Shown in pieces: positions 24,781 to 34,642 of a stretch of DNA of 64,000 nt. The stretch is from positions 178,089-242,088 of the forward strand of contig CAWHLP010000033.1 of NCBI GenBank assembly GCA_963830205.1. Direction: 5' to 3'. The notes under the pieces are model-generated. The model did no database searches. It was not told the DNA's origin and saw nothing but the letters and a program-made list of their open reading frames with translations. How positions within the stretch are numbered: position 1 is the first letter of the stretch; every line of letters starts with the position of its first letter. The translations under genes and the position numbers were made by a program. This stretch comes from CAVSRC01 sp963830205 (GTDB taxonomy: Bacteria > Pseudomonadota > Alphaproteobacteria > Rhizobiales > Kaistiaceae).

Positions 24781-26040
24781 ATGAATATCCTGATGGTCAC
24801 CAACACCTTCGCGCCGAACGTTTCGGGCGTCGCGCGGTCGGTGACCATGTTCACCGAGGCCTATCGCCGCCGCGGCCATCGCGTCATGGTCGTAGCACCG
24901 GAGTTTGACGGCGCGCCGGAAGACGAGGTCGATATCGTCCGCGTCGGCGCCCTGCGCAATTTTGCCGGCACCGACTACTCGGTCGTCATCGTGCCGCCGC
25001 TCTATCTCGCCCATGCCGTCGATGCATTCGGCCCGGACATCGTCCACTCGCACGGGCCCTTCCTGCTCGGCACCACGGCCGCCCGCCTGGCGCGCGCGCG
25101 GCGCCTGCCGCTGGTCTTCACCCATCACACCCTCTACGAGCACTACACCCACTACGTGCCCGGCGATTCCACCCTGGTGAAGCGCATCGCGCTCAACCGC
25201 GGCACCCGCTACGCCAACACCAGCGACGCCGTGTTCGCGCCCTCGCGCAGCATCCTCGAGCTGCTGCGCGCGCGCGGCGTCATGGTGCCGATCTACGAGG
25301 TGCCGACCGGCGTGCCGCTCGCCGTCTTCGAACGCGGCGATGGCGCCGGCTTCCGCGCCCGCTTCGGCATCCCCGCCGATGCGCTGGTCGTCGGCACCGT
25401 CGGCCGGCTGGCCGAGGAAAAGAATCTGGGGTTCCTCAGCCGCGCGCTCTGCCGCTTCCTGGCGGCCACGCCGGCGGCCTACGCGCTCATCGTCGGCGAT
25501 GGTCCGTCGCGCGAGGTGATGGCGGCATCCTTTGCCGCCGCCGGGCTCTCCGGCCGGGTTGTCTTTGCCGGCACGTTGAGGCCGCCGGCGCTGGTCGACG
25601 CCTACCACGCCATGAACGCCTTTGCCTTCGCCTCGCTCACCGAGACGCAGGGGCTGGTCCTGGCCGAGGCGATGGCGGCCGGCGTTGCGGTGGTTGCGGT
25701 CGACGCGCCGGGCGCCCGCGAGATCGTCTGCGACGGCGTCAACGGGCGTCTCCTCGCCAGCGCCGACGAGGCGGCCTTCCACGCGGCGCTCGACTGGGTA
25801 ATCCGGCGGAGCGATGGCGAGGCGCGGGCGCTCAGCGCGGTCGCCAGGGCCGGCGCGCGCGCCTTCTCGCTCGATGCCGTCGCCGAACGGGCACTCAACG
25901 CCTATGACGAGATCATCGGCGAGGCGAGCAAGCGGATTCGCATTCCGGCGCGACGGCCGGGCCTCGGCTGGCGCCCGCGCCTGCCGATCAAGGAACCGGG
26001 CGACGCGCGCCAATGGGCGCGCTGGCGCCCCGGCTCATGA
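24781..26040 (+). CDS. Glycosyltransferase family 4 (GT-B fold)
   Basis: 419 residues from ATG 24781, with GGAGGGG 7 bases upstream. The N-terminal Rossmann half starts MNILMVTNTFAPNVSGVARS; FTHHTLYEHYTHYVP follows. The C-terminal half has VGTVGRLAEEKNLGFL and the donor-binding ETQGLVLAE (E-x7-E). The pattern is closest to alpha-mannosyl- or glucosyltransferases acting on lipids such as diacylglycerol. Substrate not determined. The C-terminal 30 residues are Arg/Pro-rich. Its stop abuts that of the convergent proline iminopeptidase. Confidence 0.85.
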   Translation: MNILMVTNTFAPNVSGVARSVTMFTEAYRRRGHRVMVVAPEFDGAPEDEVDIVRVGALRNFAGTDYSVVIVPPLYLAHAVDAFGPDIVHSHGPFLLGTTAARLARARRLPLVFTHHTLYEHYTHYVPGDSTLVKRIALNRGTRYANTSDAVFAPSRSILELLRARGVMVPIYEVPTGVPLAVFERGDGAGFRARFGIPADALVVGTVGRLAEEKNLGFLSRALCRFLAATPAAYALIVGDGPSREVMAASFAAAGLSGRVVFAGTLRPPALVDAYHAMNAFAFASLTETQGLVLAEAMAAGVAVVAVDAPGAREIVCDGVNGRLLASADEAAFHAALDWVIRRSDGEARALSAVARAGARAFSLDAVAERALNAYDEIIGEASKRIRIPARRPGLGWRPRLPIKEPGDARQWARWRPGS

Positions 26041-27000
26041 GACCCGCGATTTGTAGCTCTCCGTGGCGCTGACCAGCTCGTGGATGATGCCCGGCTCGGT
26101 CATGGCGTGGCCGCTGTCGTCGACCACGCGATAGGCCGCCCGCGGCCATGCCTTGTGCAAGAGCCACGCCGTTTCGATCGGCGTGCACAGGTCGTAGCGG
26201 CCGTGCACGATGACCCCGTCGATATCGGCCAGCCGTCCGGCATTGGCGATGAGCTGGTCGTCGCGCTCCATGAAGCCGCGGTTCTGGAAGTAGTGGCACT
26301 CGATGCGCGCGAAGGCGAGGGCATAGGACGGCTGGCCGAAGGCCTCGACCCGCGCCGGGTTGGGCAGCAGCGACAGCGACGCCCCTTCCCACCGCGCCCA
26401 GGTCCGCGCTGCGGCCAATTGCACTTCCTTGTCGGGGCTGGTGAGCCGCCTGTAGTAGGCGGCGACCATGTCGCCGCGCTCGGCCTCCGGAATCGGCTGG
26501 ACGTAGTCCTCGAAGGCTTCCGGCAGCAGGTAGGATGCGCCCTCCTGATAGAACCATTGGATCTCGCGCCAGCGCAGCGTGAAGATGCCGCGCACGATCA
26601 GCTCGCTCACCCGCTCCGGATGGGTCTCGGCATAGGCGAGCGCCAGCGTCGAGCCCCACGAACCGCCGAACAATTGCCAGCGCTCGATGCCAAGGTGCTC
26701 GCGGATCGTCTCGATGTCGGCGACCAGGTGCCAGGTCGTGTTCTCCTCAAGTTCCGCATAGGGCGTCGACCGCCCGCAGCCGCGCTGGTCGAACAGGATC
26801 ATGCGGTAGCCATCGGGATCGTGATAGCGCGACATGGTCGGGCTGATGCCGGCGCCGGGGCCGCCGTGAACGATGATGGCCGGCTTGCCGTTCGGGTTGC
26901 CGTATTCGGCGACATAGATCTCGTGCAGCGCCGATACCTTCAGGCGGTGGGTGGCATAGGGCACGTTGGACGGGAAGAGGGGGAGACGGTTTTCGGTCAT
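26035..27000 (-). CDS. pip: Proline iminopeptidase (S33 family)
   Basis: 321 residues. Releases N-terminal proline from peptides in the cytoplasm. Alpha/beta hydrolase fold with HGGPG (45-49), GGSWGS containing Ser114, the aspartate in GRYDLCTP and the histidine in DSGHAM. The FDQRGCGRS segment is diagnostic of prolyl aminopeptidases. Single gene, convergent with the GT4 gene. Confidence 0.93.
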   Translation of the reverse strand: MTENRLPLFPSNVPYATHRLKVSALHEIYVAEYGNPNGKPAIIVHGGPGAGISPTMSRYHDPDGYRMILFDQRGCGRSTPYAELEENTTWHLVADIETIREHLGIERWQLFGGSWGSTLALAYAETHPERVSELIVRGIFTLRWREIQWFYQEGASYLLPEAFEDYVQPIPEAERGDMVAAYYRRLTSPDKEVQLAAARTWARWEGASLSLLPNPARVEAFGQPSYALAFARIECHYFQNRGFMERDDQLIANAGRLADIDGVIVHGRYDLCTPIETAWLLHKAWPRAAYRVVDDSGHAMTEPGIIHELVSATESYKSRVS

Positions 27001-27077
27001 TTCGGGGGGTGGGGTTCAAAGGGAAGGGAAAGTCACTTTGCCAGCCGGCAGCGCCGGCTGCCAGAGGTCATTGAGCG

Positions 27078-28892
27078 CTAAACGTCGGCCGCCGCAAGCA
27101 GGTTGCCGGGTCGACGGATGACGTCGATCGCAGCTTCCTGCGCCGGCGATGGCGCCGGCGTGGCCAGGCTGACGGCGATCGCCACCAGGAAGCCGACGGG
27201 CAGGCCGAAGATCGCGGCGGTGAGCGCCGACAGGCCGCTGTCCCGCGCATCGGCCGGCAGCAGGCCCGGATGGCGTGCGCCGATCACGATCGCCGCGGTG
27301 ACGACGAAGCCGGCGATCATGCCGGCGACCACCCCCGGCCCGTTGGCGCGCCGCCACCATACGGCCAGGAACAGCGCCGGGAAGAGGCCGCCGGCCGACA
27401 GTGACAGGCTGGCTGCCGCCAGCGGGAAGACGTCGTTGCTCTGCCTGGCGCCGAGCCAGACGGCGAACAGCACCGTCGCCACCAGGAGCAGGCGCGTGAC
27501 GATCAGGCGGCGGCCGGCCGAAGCCTTGGGGTCGATGATGTGGGCGTAGAGGTCGTGGCCGAGCGCCTCGGCGATGGCCAGCGCAATGGCGTTGCCGGCG
27601 GCAAGGGCGGCGGCCAGCGCCCCGACGGAGATCAGCGCGGTCACCACATAGGGCAGGTCGACGATGTCGCCCCACGCCAGAACGACGATATCGCCGCTGA
27701 CCGCGATGTCCGGCGCCGCGATGGCCCCGGCGGTGCCATGCATCGCGGTGCAGGCCGCGGTCGCGGCCGCCGCCGACGTGGCATCGGCACCGCACAGCAT
27801 GACCAGTCCCTGCCGGCCGAGCCCGAACAGCCAGTCGGGCAGGTCGGTGATCGCCGAGCCGACCACGTCGCGGAGCAGCGCGAGCTTGGCGAAGGTGGCA
27901 TAGGCCGGCACCGTCAGCGCCACGATCAGCACGAAGACCAGCGCCCAGCCGATCGACTTTCGGGTGGCCGGGGCGTCGTCCACGGTGGCGCAGCGCATCA
28001 GCAGGTGCGGCAGCGCGGCGACGCCGGCGGCCAGCCCCACCACAACCGCGACCAGCTGGAAATCGCCTTGCGGCGCCAGCGGCAGGAAGCGGCTCGCCAG
28101 CGGCCGGGCGACATCGCCGGAGGCGGCCAGCGCCAGCGCATCGTGATAGGCAAGGCCGGCGGCGATCTGCGGAACCGGCAGCGAATAGGCGATGGTCGAG
28201 ACGATCGCCACCGGCACCACGAAGGCAATCGCCAGCACGATGTATTGGGCGAGTGCCGTCAGCGTCACCGCCCGCATGCCGCCGAGCACGGTGCCTGACA
28301 GGATGAGCACGACGACGAGGATTGCCGCCGTGTGCGAGGACAGCGCGAACAGCCGGCCGGCGACCAGTGTTCCGGTGGCGATCGCGGCGGCCAATGCCGG
28401 TGTAAGGGTGAGCACGACGATGACGGCGGCGGTCAGCCGCACGCCGCGATTGGCGAAGCGAAAGGCGAGGAAGTCGGCGGCGCCGAAGGTGCCGGACTTG
28501 CGCAGATAGGGCGCGATGAGGACGGCAAGCAGCAGAAAGCCCAGCGACCATCCGAGCGTGATCGCGATGCCGGCGCGATAGTCGGCCAGCACCGCGACCG
28601 CCAGGCCGAGGACCGCACCCGCCGACAGGAAGGCGGCCGCCGTGGCGATGCCGTTGGCCATGGCCGAGAGGCCACCGCCGGCGGTATGGAACTCGGCCGG
28701 CTGCATGGTGCGCTCGCTGATCCCGGCAACGACGAAGGCAACCACCACGCCGACGCCGAGCGTGGTGCCGAGCACCGTGTCGGGCAGGCCGTAGTTGCCA
28801 AGCAGCGCCAGCACCAGGAGCGCGCCGGCAAAGGCGAGCGTGAACAGGCCTGCCAGGCTGCGCACCGCGGTAATCGATCTTCGTGCGGCCAT
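27078..28892 (-). CDS. Sodium:solute symporter, large subunit (acetate-symporter-like)
   Basis: 604 residues, about 13 transmembrane helices, SSS family. Typical segments are GGGLSAMANGIATAAAFLSA and GALAAALAAGNAIALAIAEALGHDLY. It couples Na+ entry to uptake of a small carboxylate or similar solute. It pairs with the 84-residue DUF4212 gene 10 bp upstream, as in the VC_2705-type systems where the two subunits go together. The exact substrate cannot be told. Confidence 0.88.
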   Translation of the reverse strand: MAARRSITAVRSLAGLFTLAFAGALLVLALLGNYGLPDTVLGTTLGVGVVVAFVVAGISERTMQPAEFHTAGGGLSAMANGIATAAAFLSAGAVLGLAVAVLADYRAGIAITLGWSLGFLLLAVLIAPYLRKSGTFGAADFLAFRFANRGVRLTAAVIVVLTLTPALAAAIATGTLVAGRLFALSSHTAAILVVVLILSGTVLGGMRAVTLTALAQYIVLAIAFVVPVAIVSTIAYSLPVPQIAAGLAYHDALALAASGDVARPLASRFLPLAPQGDFQLVAVVVGLAAGVAALPHLLMRCATVDDAPATRKSIGWALVFVLIVALTVPAYATFAKLALLRDVVGSAITDLPDWLFGLGRQGLVMLCGADATSAAAATAACTAMHGTAGAIAAPDIAVSGDIVVLAWGDIVDLPYVVTALISVGALAAALAAGNAIALAIAEALGHDLYAHIIDPKASAGRRLIVTRLLLVATVLFAVWLGARQSNDVFPLAAASLSLSAGGLFPALFLAVWWRRANGPGVVAGMIAGFVVTAAIVIGARHPGLLPADARDSGLSALTAAIFGLPVGFLVAIAVSLATPAPSPAQEAAIDVIRRPGNLLAAADV

Positions 28893-28902
28893 CGCCCGGC
28901 CG

Positions 28903-29157
28903 TCAGCCTTGCGGGCCGCCGAAGCGGCGGTCGATGCGGTCCTGGCCTTCGGCGAACCAGAAGATCAGGAGCGCGATCAATGGCGGCACCACGATGCCGG
29001 CGAGAAAGTAGCTGGCCGGCAGGCCGAGCAGGGTCGACGGGTCGGTCATCGATGCCAGCATCACCGGCGCCAGCGCAACCAGCGCCCCGGCGGTGATGAC
29101 GCCGACCGTCAAGGCCCAGTTCGCCTCCCAGCGTGGCGTCTCGCGACTGTCGGTCAA
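28903..29157 (-). CDS. DUF4212 sodium/solute symporter small subunit
   Basis: 84 residues with two transmembrane helices (about 15-36 and 49-69). Starts with TTG at 29157, preceded by GAGGAG at good spacing. Family DUF4212 (TIGR03647) is always found just before a VC_2705-type symporter, as here. Ends in DRIDRRFGGPQG, the usual C-terminal form. Confidence 0.88.
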   Translation of the reverse strand: MTDSRETPRWEANWALTVGVITAGALVALAPVMLASMTDPSTLLGLPASYFLAGIVVPPLIALLIFWFAEGQDRIDRRFGGPQG

Positions 29158-29364
29158 GGGTGCTCCTCGTCGGCGGCCATCCCATGCGAATCGAGGCCGC
29201 TCAGGTGAATTTTATACCGACATCGGCCCGATATAGCCGCAAAAGGGCGGGCCGTCCGGCCGCGCCGCCCACCGATGACATTCCGCCCGATTGCTCTTCC
29301 TCGCGCCGACGGCTAGTCATTTTTCACGAGATTTGAGTCTCGGGACGGGACGGAGGGAAGAGCG

Positions 29365-29778
29365 ATGCTCAAGGAATTCCGCGAATTTGCCCTGAAGGGC
29401 AACATGGTAGACCTCGCCATCGGCGTCATCATCGGCGCCGCCTTCGGTGGCCTGGTGCAGTCTATCGTCGCTGATCTCATCATGCCGATCGTCGGGCTGA
29501 TCACCGGCGGCATCGATTTCTCGCAGATCTACTGGCAGATGAGCGGTGCCCCGGCGGCCACGCTCGACGAGGCCCGCAAGGCGGGTGCCACGCTGGCCTA
29601 CGGTCATTTCATCACGCTGGCGATCAACTTCCTGATCGTCGCCTGGGTGCTCTTCCTCGTGGTCAAGGGCATGAACCGCCTGAAGAGGCAGCCGGCCGCG
29701 GCACCGGCTGCGCCGGCCGCCCCGGCGGCGGATGTCGTGCTCCTCACCGAGATTCGCGACCTGCTCGCCAAGAAGTAA
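29365..29778 (+). CDS. mscL: Large-conductance mechanosensitive channel MscL
   Basis: 137 residues from ATG 29365 with GGAGGGAAGAG upstream. Opens under membrane tension to release solutes on osmotic downshock. N-terminal MLKEFREFALKGNMVDLAIGV plus first helix GAAFGGLVQSIVADLIMPIVG, then periplasmic loop, second helix (NFLIVAWVLFLVVKGMN) and a cytoplasmic Ala/Pro linker before the C-terminal helix TEIRDLLAKK. Full length for the family. A strong hairpin follows its stop. Confidence 0.97.
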   Translation: MLKEFREFALKGNMVDLAIGVIIGAAFGGLVQSIVADLIMPIVGLITGGIDFSQIYWQMSGAPAATLDEARKAGATLAYGHFITLAINFLIVAWVLFLVVKGMNRLKRQPAAAPAAPAAPAADVVLLTEIRDLLAKK

Positions 29779-29785
29779 GTGAGCC

Positions 29786-29812
29786 GCGGCGATCGGGCTT
29801 GCCGATCGCCGC
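29786..29812 (+). terminator. Hairpin downstream of mscL
   Basis: Perfect 11-bp stem (GCGGCGATCGG / CCGATCGCCGC) with a 5-base loop, 7 bp past the mscL stop. There is no T-run after it, so termination may be weak or Rho-assisted. Confidence 0.5.
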
Positions 29813-29886
29813 CCGACATGGGATCACCGTGCCTGCTCGGCGGCCTCGCCGGGCAGGTTGTATCCGTTCTCGAAAGACCTCACTCC

Positions 29887-31059
29887 GTGTCAGACGATCT
29901 TGTTGCCGCCCTGCGCAGCGAAGCCCGCGACGCGCCGGAAAGCGGCATCGTTGAAGTGTTCAACTACGGTCGCGGACGCAAGGGCCTGATCCCGCTCTGG
30001 GTCGGCGAAGGCGACCTGCCGACGCCCTCTTTCATCTCCGATGCGGCCGTCCGGTCGCTGGCGGCCGGGGAGACCTTCTATACCCATCAGCGCGGCATCC
30101 CGGAGCTGCGTGCGGCGCTGGCGCGCTATCACGAGCGCACTTACGGCAGGCGGTTCACGCCCGAGCGCTTCTTCGTCACCATCGGCGGGATGCACGCGAT
30201 CCAGATCGCCATCCGCATGGTCGCCGGCACCGGCGACGAGGTCATCATTCCGCAGCCCGTCTGGCCGAACCTTACGGCCGCCATCGGCATCTCCGGCGCC
30301 ACGCCGGTCCCGGTGCCCATGACGCTCGGCAATGCCGGCTGGACGCTCGATCTCGACCGGCTCTTCGCCAGCGCGAACGCGCGCACCAGGGCCATCGTCA
30401 TCAACTCGCCCACCAACCCGACGGGGTGGACGGCGAGCCTCGACGATCTCAGGGCCATCCTCGCCTTCGCGCGCCAGCGCGGCCTGTGGATCATCGCCGA
30501 CGAGGTTTATCACCGCTTCTTCTATACCGGCGGCCGCTCGCCCTCCTTCTATGACGTCGCCGAGCCGGACGAGCGCATCCTCTACGTCAACACCTTCTCC
30601 AAGAACTGGGCGATGACCGGCTGGCGCATCGGCTGGCTGTCGGCACCGCCCGCGCTCGGCGACACGATCGAGAACCTCGTCCAGTATTCGACTTCGGGCG
30701 TCGCCGTTTTCACGCAGCGCGCTGCGACGGTCGCCCTCGACGAGGGCGACGATTTCGTCGGCCGCCAGGTCGAGCGCGCCCATGCCGGCCGCGACATCGT
30801 CTGCCGCGGTCTGGCGGCAACCGGTCGCGCGCGCTTCGCCGAACCCGACGGCGCCTTCTATCTCTTCTTCGGCATCGACGGCGAGAGCGACACACGCAGC
30901 TTGGCGCTGCGGCTTGTGGACGAGGCCGGAGTCGGCGTCGCGCCCGGGGCGACCTTCGGCGATTCGGGAGTGGGCTTCATGCGCCTGTGCTTCGCCCGCG
31001 ACGCCGGCCAGGTCAGCGAGGCGACCGACCGGCTGGCGGGCTGGATTGCCCGCCATTGA
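29887..31059 (+). CDS. Pyridoxal-phosphate-dependent aminotransferase, class I/II
   Basis: 390 residues. Fold type I aminotransferase: substrate-loop YTHQRGIPELRAALARY, INSPTNPTGW, IIADEVYHRF and the PLP lysine in NTFSKNWAMTGWRIGW. Best fit is the aspartate/aromatic aminotransferase-like subfamily; amino donor unknown. GTG 29887 was chosen because homologous sequence begins at about SDDLVAALR; ATG 29818 upstream is an alternative. No strong ribosome-binding site is seen for either. The next gene starts 40 bp downstream and may be co-transcribed. Confidence 0.85.
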   Translation: MSDDLVAALRSEARDAPESGIVEVFNYGRGRKGLIPLWVGEGDLPTPSFISDAAVRSLAAGETFYTHQRGIPELRAALARYHERTYGRRFTPERFFVTIGGMHAIQIAIRMVAGTGDEVIIPQPVWPNLTAAIGISGATPVPVPMTLGNAGWTLDLDRLFASANARTRAIVINSPTNPTGWTASLDDLRAILAFARQRGLWIIADEVYHRFFYTGGRSPSFYDVAEPDERILYVNTFSKNWAMTGWRIGWLSAPPALGDTIENLVQYSTSGVAVFTQRAATVALDEGDDFVGRQVERAHAGRDIVCRGLAATGRARFAEPDGAFYLFFGIDGESDTRSLALRLVDEAGVGVAPGATFGDSGVGFMRLCFARDAGQVSEATDRLAGWIARH

Positions 31060-31099
31060 CGCCCGGCGGGCGCGACGGCTGGCGCGGGCAGGGCGCCGG

Positions 31100-32143
31100 G
31101 TGATCGACCAGCGGCGAATCCAGCGAACACTCCTTACGCTCGCCATCGGCGCGGTCGGCGGCACGGTCTTCGGTACGCTCGGCCTGCCGGCTGGCTGGCT
31201 CACCGGGGCCATGGTGGCCGTTGCGATCGTGGCGGTCGCGGGCACCGCGGTCGAGATTCCGACCGGCCTGCGCAACGTCGCCTTCGTCGTGGTCGGGTCG
31301 TTCCTCGGCTCCAGCGTCTCGCCCGAGCTGGTCAGCGAGTTGCCGCGCTGGCCGATCAGCCTGGGCGTGCTCATCGTCAATCTCATCGTCCTGCAATGGG
31401 CGGCGCAGACCTTCCTGCATCGCGTCTGCAACTGGGATCGCCAGACGGCGTTCTTCGCCGCCATTCCTGGACTGACCAACTACGTGATTGCGCTCGCCCT
31501 GCCGACGCGCGCCGATACCTCGCGCATCGCCGTGTCGCAGACCATCCGCATCTTCCTGTTGGTCGCCTTCCTGCCCAAGGCGGTGTCGGTGGTCGGCGCC
31601 ATCCAGCCGGGCGCCGCGGCGCCGGCGGCAACGCTCGCCGCCATCGCCCTGACCCTCGCCGGCGGAACTGTGGGCGGCGTCATCTTTTCCTTCATCGGCG
31701 TTCCGGCCGCGCCGCTCCTCGGCGCGCTATTGGTGAGCGGCATCCTGCACGGCACTGGCCTCATCGCCGGCAGCCTGGCGCAACCGCTGATGATTGCCGC
31801 CTATATCGTGCTCGGCAGCCTCATCGGCAGCCGTTTCGTCGGCACCACGCTGAAGATGCTCTCGGCGATGGCCGTCGCCTCGCTCGGTGCGTTCGCCATC
31901 TCGATGAGCGTTGCGGTTGTGGGAGCAATGATCGCGGCCCGGCTGACCGACCAGCCCGCCAGCCAGATGATCCTCGCCTTCGCCCCCGGCGGCATCGACG
32001 TGATGACCATCATGGCCTTCGCGCTCAACCTCGACGCGGCTTTTGTCGCCGGGCACCAGCTGGCGCGATTCCTGATGATCGCGATCTATGCGCCCCTGCT
32101 CATGAAGCGCAGCGGGGGCGGACCGTCGGTGGAAGACGAATAG
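31100..32143 (+). CDS. AbrB family membrane protein (putative transporter/regulator)
   Basis: 347 residues, about ten transmembrane segments in two similar halves (AbrB duplication family, Pfam AbrB, unrelated to the Bacillus AbrB DNA-binding protein). Family members are sometimes called ammonia monooxygenase-like; function is unproven. Recognisable segments are GLPAGWLTGAMVAVA, AAIPGLTNYVIAL, SFIGVPAAPLLGALLVSG and FAPGGIDVMTIMAFAL. GTG start at 31100 is tentative. Confidence 0.8.
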   Translation: MIDQRRIQRTLLTLAIGAVGGTVFGTLGLPAGWLTGAMVAVAIVAVAGTAVEIPTGLRNVAFVVVGSFLGSSVSPELVSELPRWPISLGVLIVNLIVLQWAAQTFLHRVCNWDRQTAFFAAIPGLTNYVIALALPTRADTSRIAVSQTIRIFLLVAFLPKAVSVVGAIQPGAAAPAATLAAIALTLAGGTVGGVIFSFIGVPAAPLLGALLVSGILHGTGLIAGSLAQPLMIAAYIVLGSLIGSRFVGTTLKMLSAMAVASLGAFAISMSVAVVGAMIAARLTDQPASQMILAFAPGGIDVMTIMAFALNLDAAFVAGHQLARFLMIAIYAPLLMKRSGGGPSVEDE

Positions 32144-32152
32144 TCCTGGCTG

Positions 32153-33442
32153 TCAGCCGCCGGCCGGCGGGAACACCCCGACCCGTGCATTGCCGGTGAC
32201 TGTCGGCTTGGCGGGCGCCTGGTCGTCCTGGCCTTCGTAGCGCTGCAGGCCGAGCTTGGTCCACACGCTGATCAGCGCCACCGCCAGCTCGTTGATCAGG
32301 CGCTCGTCGTGCAATGGCGTCGGCGTGATGCGCAGCCGCTCCTGGCCGCGCGGCACCGTCGGATAGTTGATCGGCTGGATGTAGATGCCGTGCTCTTCGA
32401 GCAGCAGGTCGCTCGCCTGCTTGCAGCGCTCGGCATCGCCCACCATCACCGGCACGATGTGCGTCTCGGTGGGCATCACCGGCAGGCCGGCCGCCAGCAG
32501 CTTGGTCTTGGTCATCTGCGCATTGCGCTGCTGCGCCGCGCGCTCGGCCGACGACGCCTTGAGGTGGCGGATCGAGGTCAGCGCCGCCGTGGCGATCGCC
32601 GGCGGCAGGGCCGTGGTGAAGATGAAGCCGGGGGCATAGGAGCGCACCGCGTCGACCACCGCCCGGCTGGCGGTGATGTAGCCGCCGAGCGCGCCGAAGG
32701 CCTTGGCCAGCGTGCCCTCGATCACGTCGATGCGGTTCATGACGCCGTCGCGTTCGGCAATGCCGCCGCCGCGCGGCCCGTACATGCCGACCGCATGCAC
32801 CTCGTCGAGATAGGTCATGGCGCCGTATTTCTCGGCAAGCTCGGCGATGCGCCCGATCGGCGCGATGTCGCCGTCCATCGAGTAGACCGACTCGAAGGCG
32901 ATCAGCTTCGGCCGCTCCGCTGCCGCTTCCTTGAGCAGGCTCTCCAGGTGGTCGAGGTCGTTGTGGCGGAAGATCAGCTTCTGCGCCCCGGAGCGCCGGA
33001 TGCCTTCGATCATCGAGGCATGGTTGAGCTCGTCGGAGAAGATCAGGCAGCCGGGCAGCAGCTTGGCGATGGTCGAGATCGCCGCTTCGTTGGAGATGAA
33101 GCCGGAGGTGAAGACCAGGCCCGCTTCCTTGCCGTGCAGGTCGGCGAGCTCGGCCTCGAGCTGGACCAGCGGATGGTTGGTGCCGGAGATGTTGCGCGTG
33201 CCGCCGGCGCCGGCACCCATGGTGCGCGCCGCCTCGACCATGGCGTCGATCACGGTGGCGTTCTGCCCCATGCCGAGATAGTCGTTCGAGCACCACACGA
33301 CGATCTCGCGGGCGCCCGCTTCAGACCGCCAGATGGCATGGGGAAAGCGCCCTGCGATCCGCTCCAGATCGGCGAAAACGCGGTAGCGGTTCTCGGCATG
33401 AAGCGCAGAGATCGCCTCACCAAAGATCGATTGATAGTCCAT
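32153..33442 (-). CDS. hemA: 5-aminolevulinate synthase
   Basis: 429 residues. Condenses glycine and succinyl-CoA to 5-aminolevulinate, the first step of heme synthesis by the Shemin route typical of alphaproteobacteria. PLP enzyme of the alpha-oxoamine synthase family: MGAGAGGTRNISGTNHPL, FSDELNHASMIEGIR, TYLDEVHAVGMYGPRG and the PLP lysine in TLAKAFGALGGYI. The start MDYQSIFGEAI matches relatives. A C-terminal tail of about 25 residues is variable. Single gene behind a 318-bp upstream gap. Confidence 0.96.
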   Translation of the reverse strand: MDYQSIFGEAISALHAENRYRVFADLERIAGRFPHAIWRSEAGAREIVVWCSNDYLGMGQNATVIDAMVEAARTMGAGAGGTRNISGTNHPLVQLEAELADLHGKEAGLVFTSGFISNEAAISTIAKLLPGCLIFSDELNHASMIEGIRRSGAQKLIFRHNDLDHLESLLKEAAAERPKLIAFESVYSMDGDIAPIGRIAELAEKYGAMTYLDEVHAVGMYGPRGGGIAERDGVMNRIDVIEGTLAKAFGALGGYITASRAVVDAVRSYAPGFIFTTALPPAIATAALTSIRHLKASSAERAAQQRNAQMTKTKLLAAGLPVMPTETHIVPVMVGDAERCKQASDLLLEEHGIYIQPINYPTVPRGQERLRITPTPLHDERLINELAVALISVWTKLGLQRYEGQDDQAPAKPTVTGNARVGVFPPAGG

Positions 33443-33760
33443 CAGTCGGCCTTGCTGTTTGGAACCGTGCGAAGGTAGAGGCGAACCTCGTTTGAGTCCA
33501 CTGGCACTTTGCCGCTCCCCCTGCCGGTGGGCTGCTTGCGCGGCCTGACATGCCACGGCGGGCACCCCTCCGTCCCTACGTAATGTCCCGGAGAGGGGTT
33601 GAGAATGGGTTGCGGAGGGCCGGAAAGCGCCACGAAAGCGTGCACGGTGACCCGCCCGGCCAACCGAGGGTTTGGCCGGGATCACCCCAGCCGGCGGCCG
33701 TCAGCATCGAACGGCGGCGCTCGGGGTGCTGGAGACCATTCCGCTCGAATTCGTCCGACA
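33443..33760. other. Intergenic region between ugpE and hemA
   Basis: 318 bp with no convincing gene. The ATPase gene ugpC would be expected downstream of ugpE, but the stretch is too short and shows no nucleotide-binding motifs. It must contain the hemA promoter; I see no clear Fnr box or hairpin with a T-run. Confidence 0.6.
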
Positions 33761-34642
33761 TTATTTCTCGCTTTCGATCAGGCCGCGCACGAACAGGCGC
33801 TGCATGACCACGATCACCGCCACCGGAGGCAGGATGGCGAGCACCGTCGTCACCATGACCAGGTTCCAGGGCGTGTCGGCATCGGCGAAGGAGATCATCT
33901 TCCTGACGCCGATGATGATCGTGTTCATCTGGTTGTTGTTGGTGACCAGCAGCGGCCACAGATACTGCGTCCAGCCGTAGACGAAGAGGATGACGAACAG
34001 GGCCGCGATGTTGGTGCGCGACAGGGGCAGCAGGATCGAGCGGAAGAAGCGCATGGGGCCGGCGCCATCGACGCGCGCCGCCTCGACCAGCTCCGGCGGG
34101 ATGGTCATGAAGAACTGGCGGAAGAGGAAGGTCGCCGTTGCCGAGGCGATGAGCGGCAGGACCAGGCCGGCATAGGTGTCGATCAGTCCGAGGTCGACCA
34201 TCACCCGGTAGGTGGGCACGATGCGCACCTCGACCGGCAGCATCAGGGTGATGAAGATCATCCAGAAGAAGACCATGCGCAGCGGAAAGCGGAAGAAGAC
34301 GATGGCGAAGGCCGACAGGATCGAAATGAGGATCTTGCCGACCGCGATGGCGACGGCCACCACCATCGTGTTGAACAGCATGCGCGCAACGCTGACGCCG
34401 CCGATGCGGGTGATGCCTCCGAAGAACGCTTCCTGGTAGTTGGCGAGCAACTGGCTGCCCGGCAGCACCGGCAGTGGCGGCCGCAGGATCTGCGGCGTCG
34501 ACAGCGTCGAGGCGACGAAGGTGTAGTAGATTGGGAAGGCGACGATCAGGACGCCGACGAGGAGCACGACGTGGGCCAGGAGCGTCCCAAGCGGCCTTTT
34601 CTCAACCATGCCGCGGCGGTCGTCGCGCAAGCGCTCACGCAT
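33761..34642 (-). CDS. ugpE: Glycerol-3-phosphate-type ABC transporter permease UgpE
   Basis: 293 residues, six transmembrane helices, with the EAA loop EAARVDGAGPMRFFRSILLPLS that contacts the ATPase. Imports sn-glycerol-3-phosphate or glycerophosphodiesters with UgpA and UgpB. ATG 34642 overlaps the ugpA stop by 8 bp; ATG 34609 (MVEKRPLG) is an alternative start. Assignment rests on similarity of the whole A-B-E set. Confidence 0.9.
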   Translation of the reverse strand: MRERLRDDRRGMVEKRPLGTLLAHVVLLVGVLIVAFPIYYTFVASTLSTPQILRPPLPVLPGSQLLANYQEAFFGGITRIGGVSVARMLFNTMVVAVAIAVGKILISILSAFAIVFFRFPLRMVFFWMIFITLMLPVEVRIVPTYRVMVDLGLIDTYAGLVLPLIASATATFLFRQFFMTIPPELVEAARVDGAGPMRFFRSILLPLSRTNIAALFVILFVYGWTQYLWPLLVTNNNQMNTIIIGVRKMISFADADTPWNLVMVTTVLAILPPVAVIVVMQRLFVRGLIESEK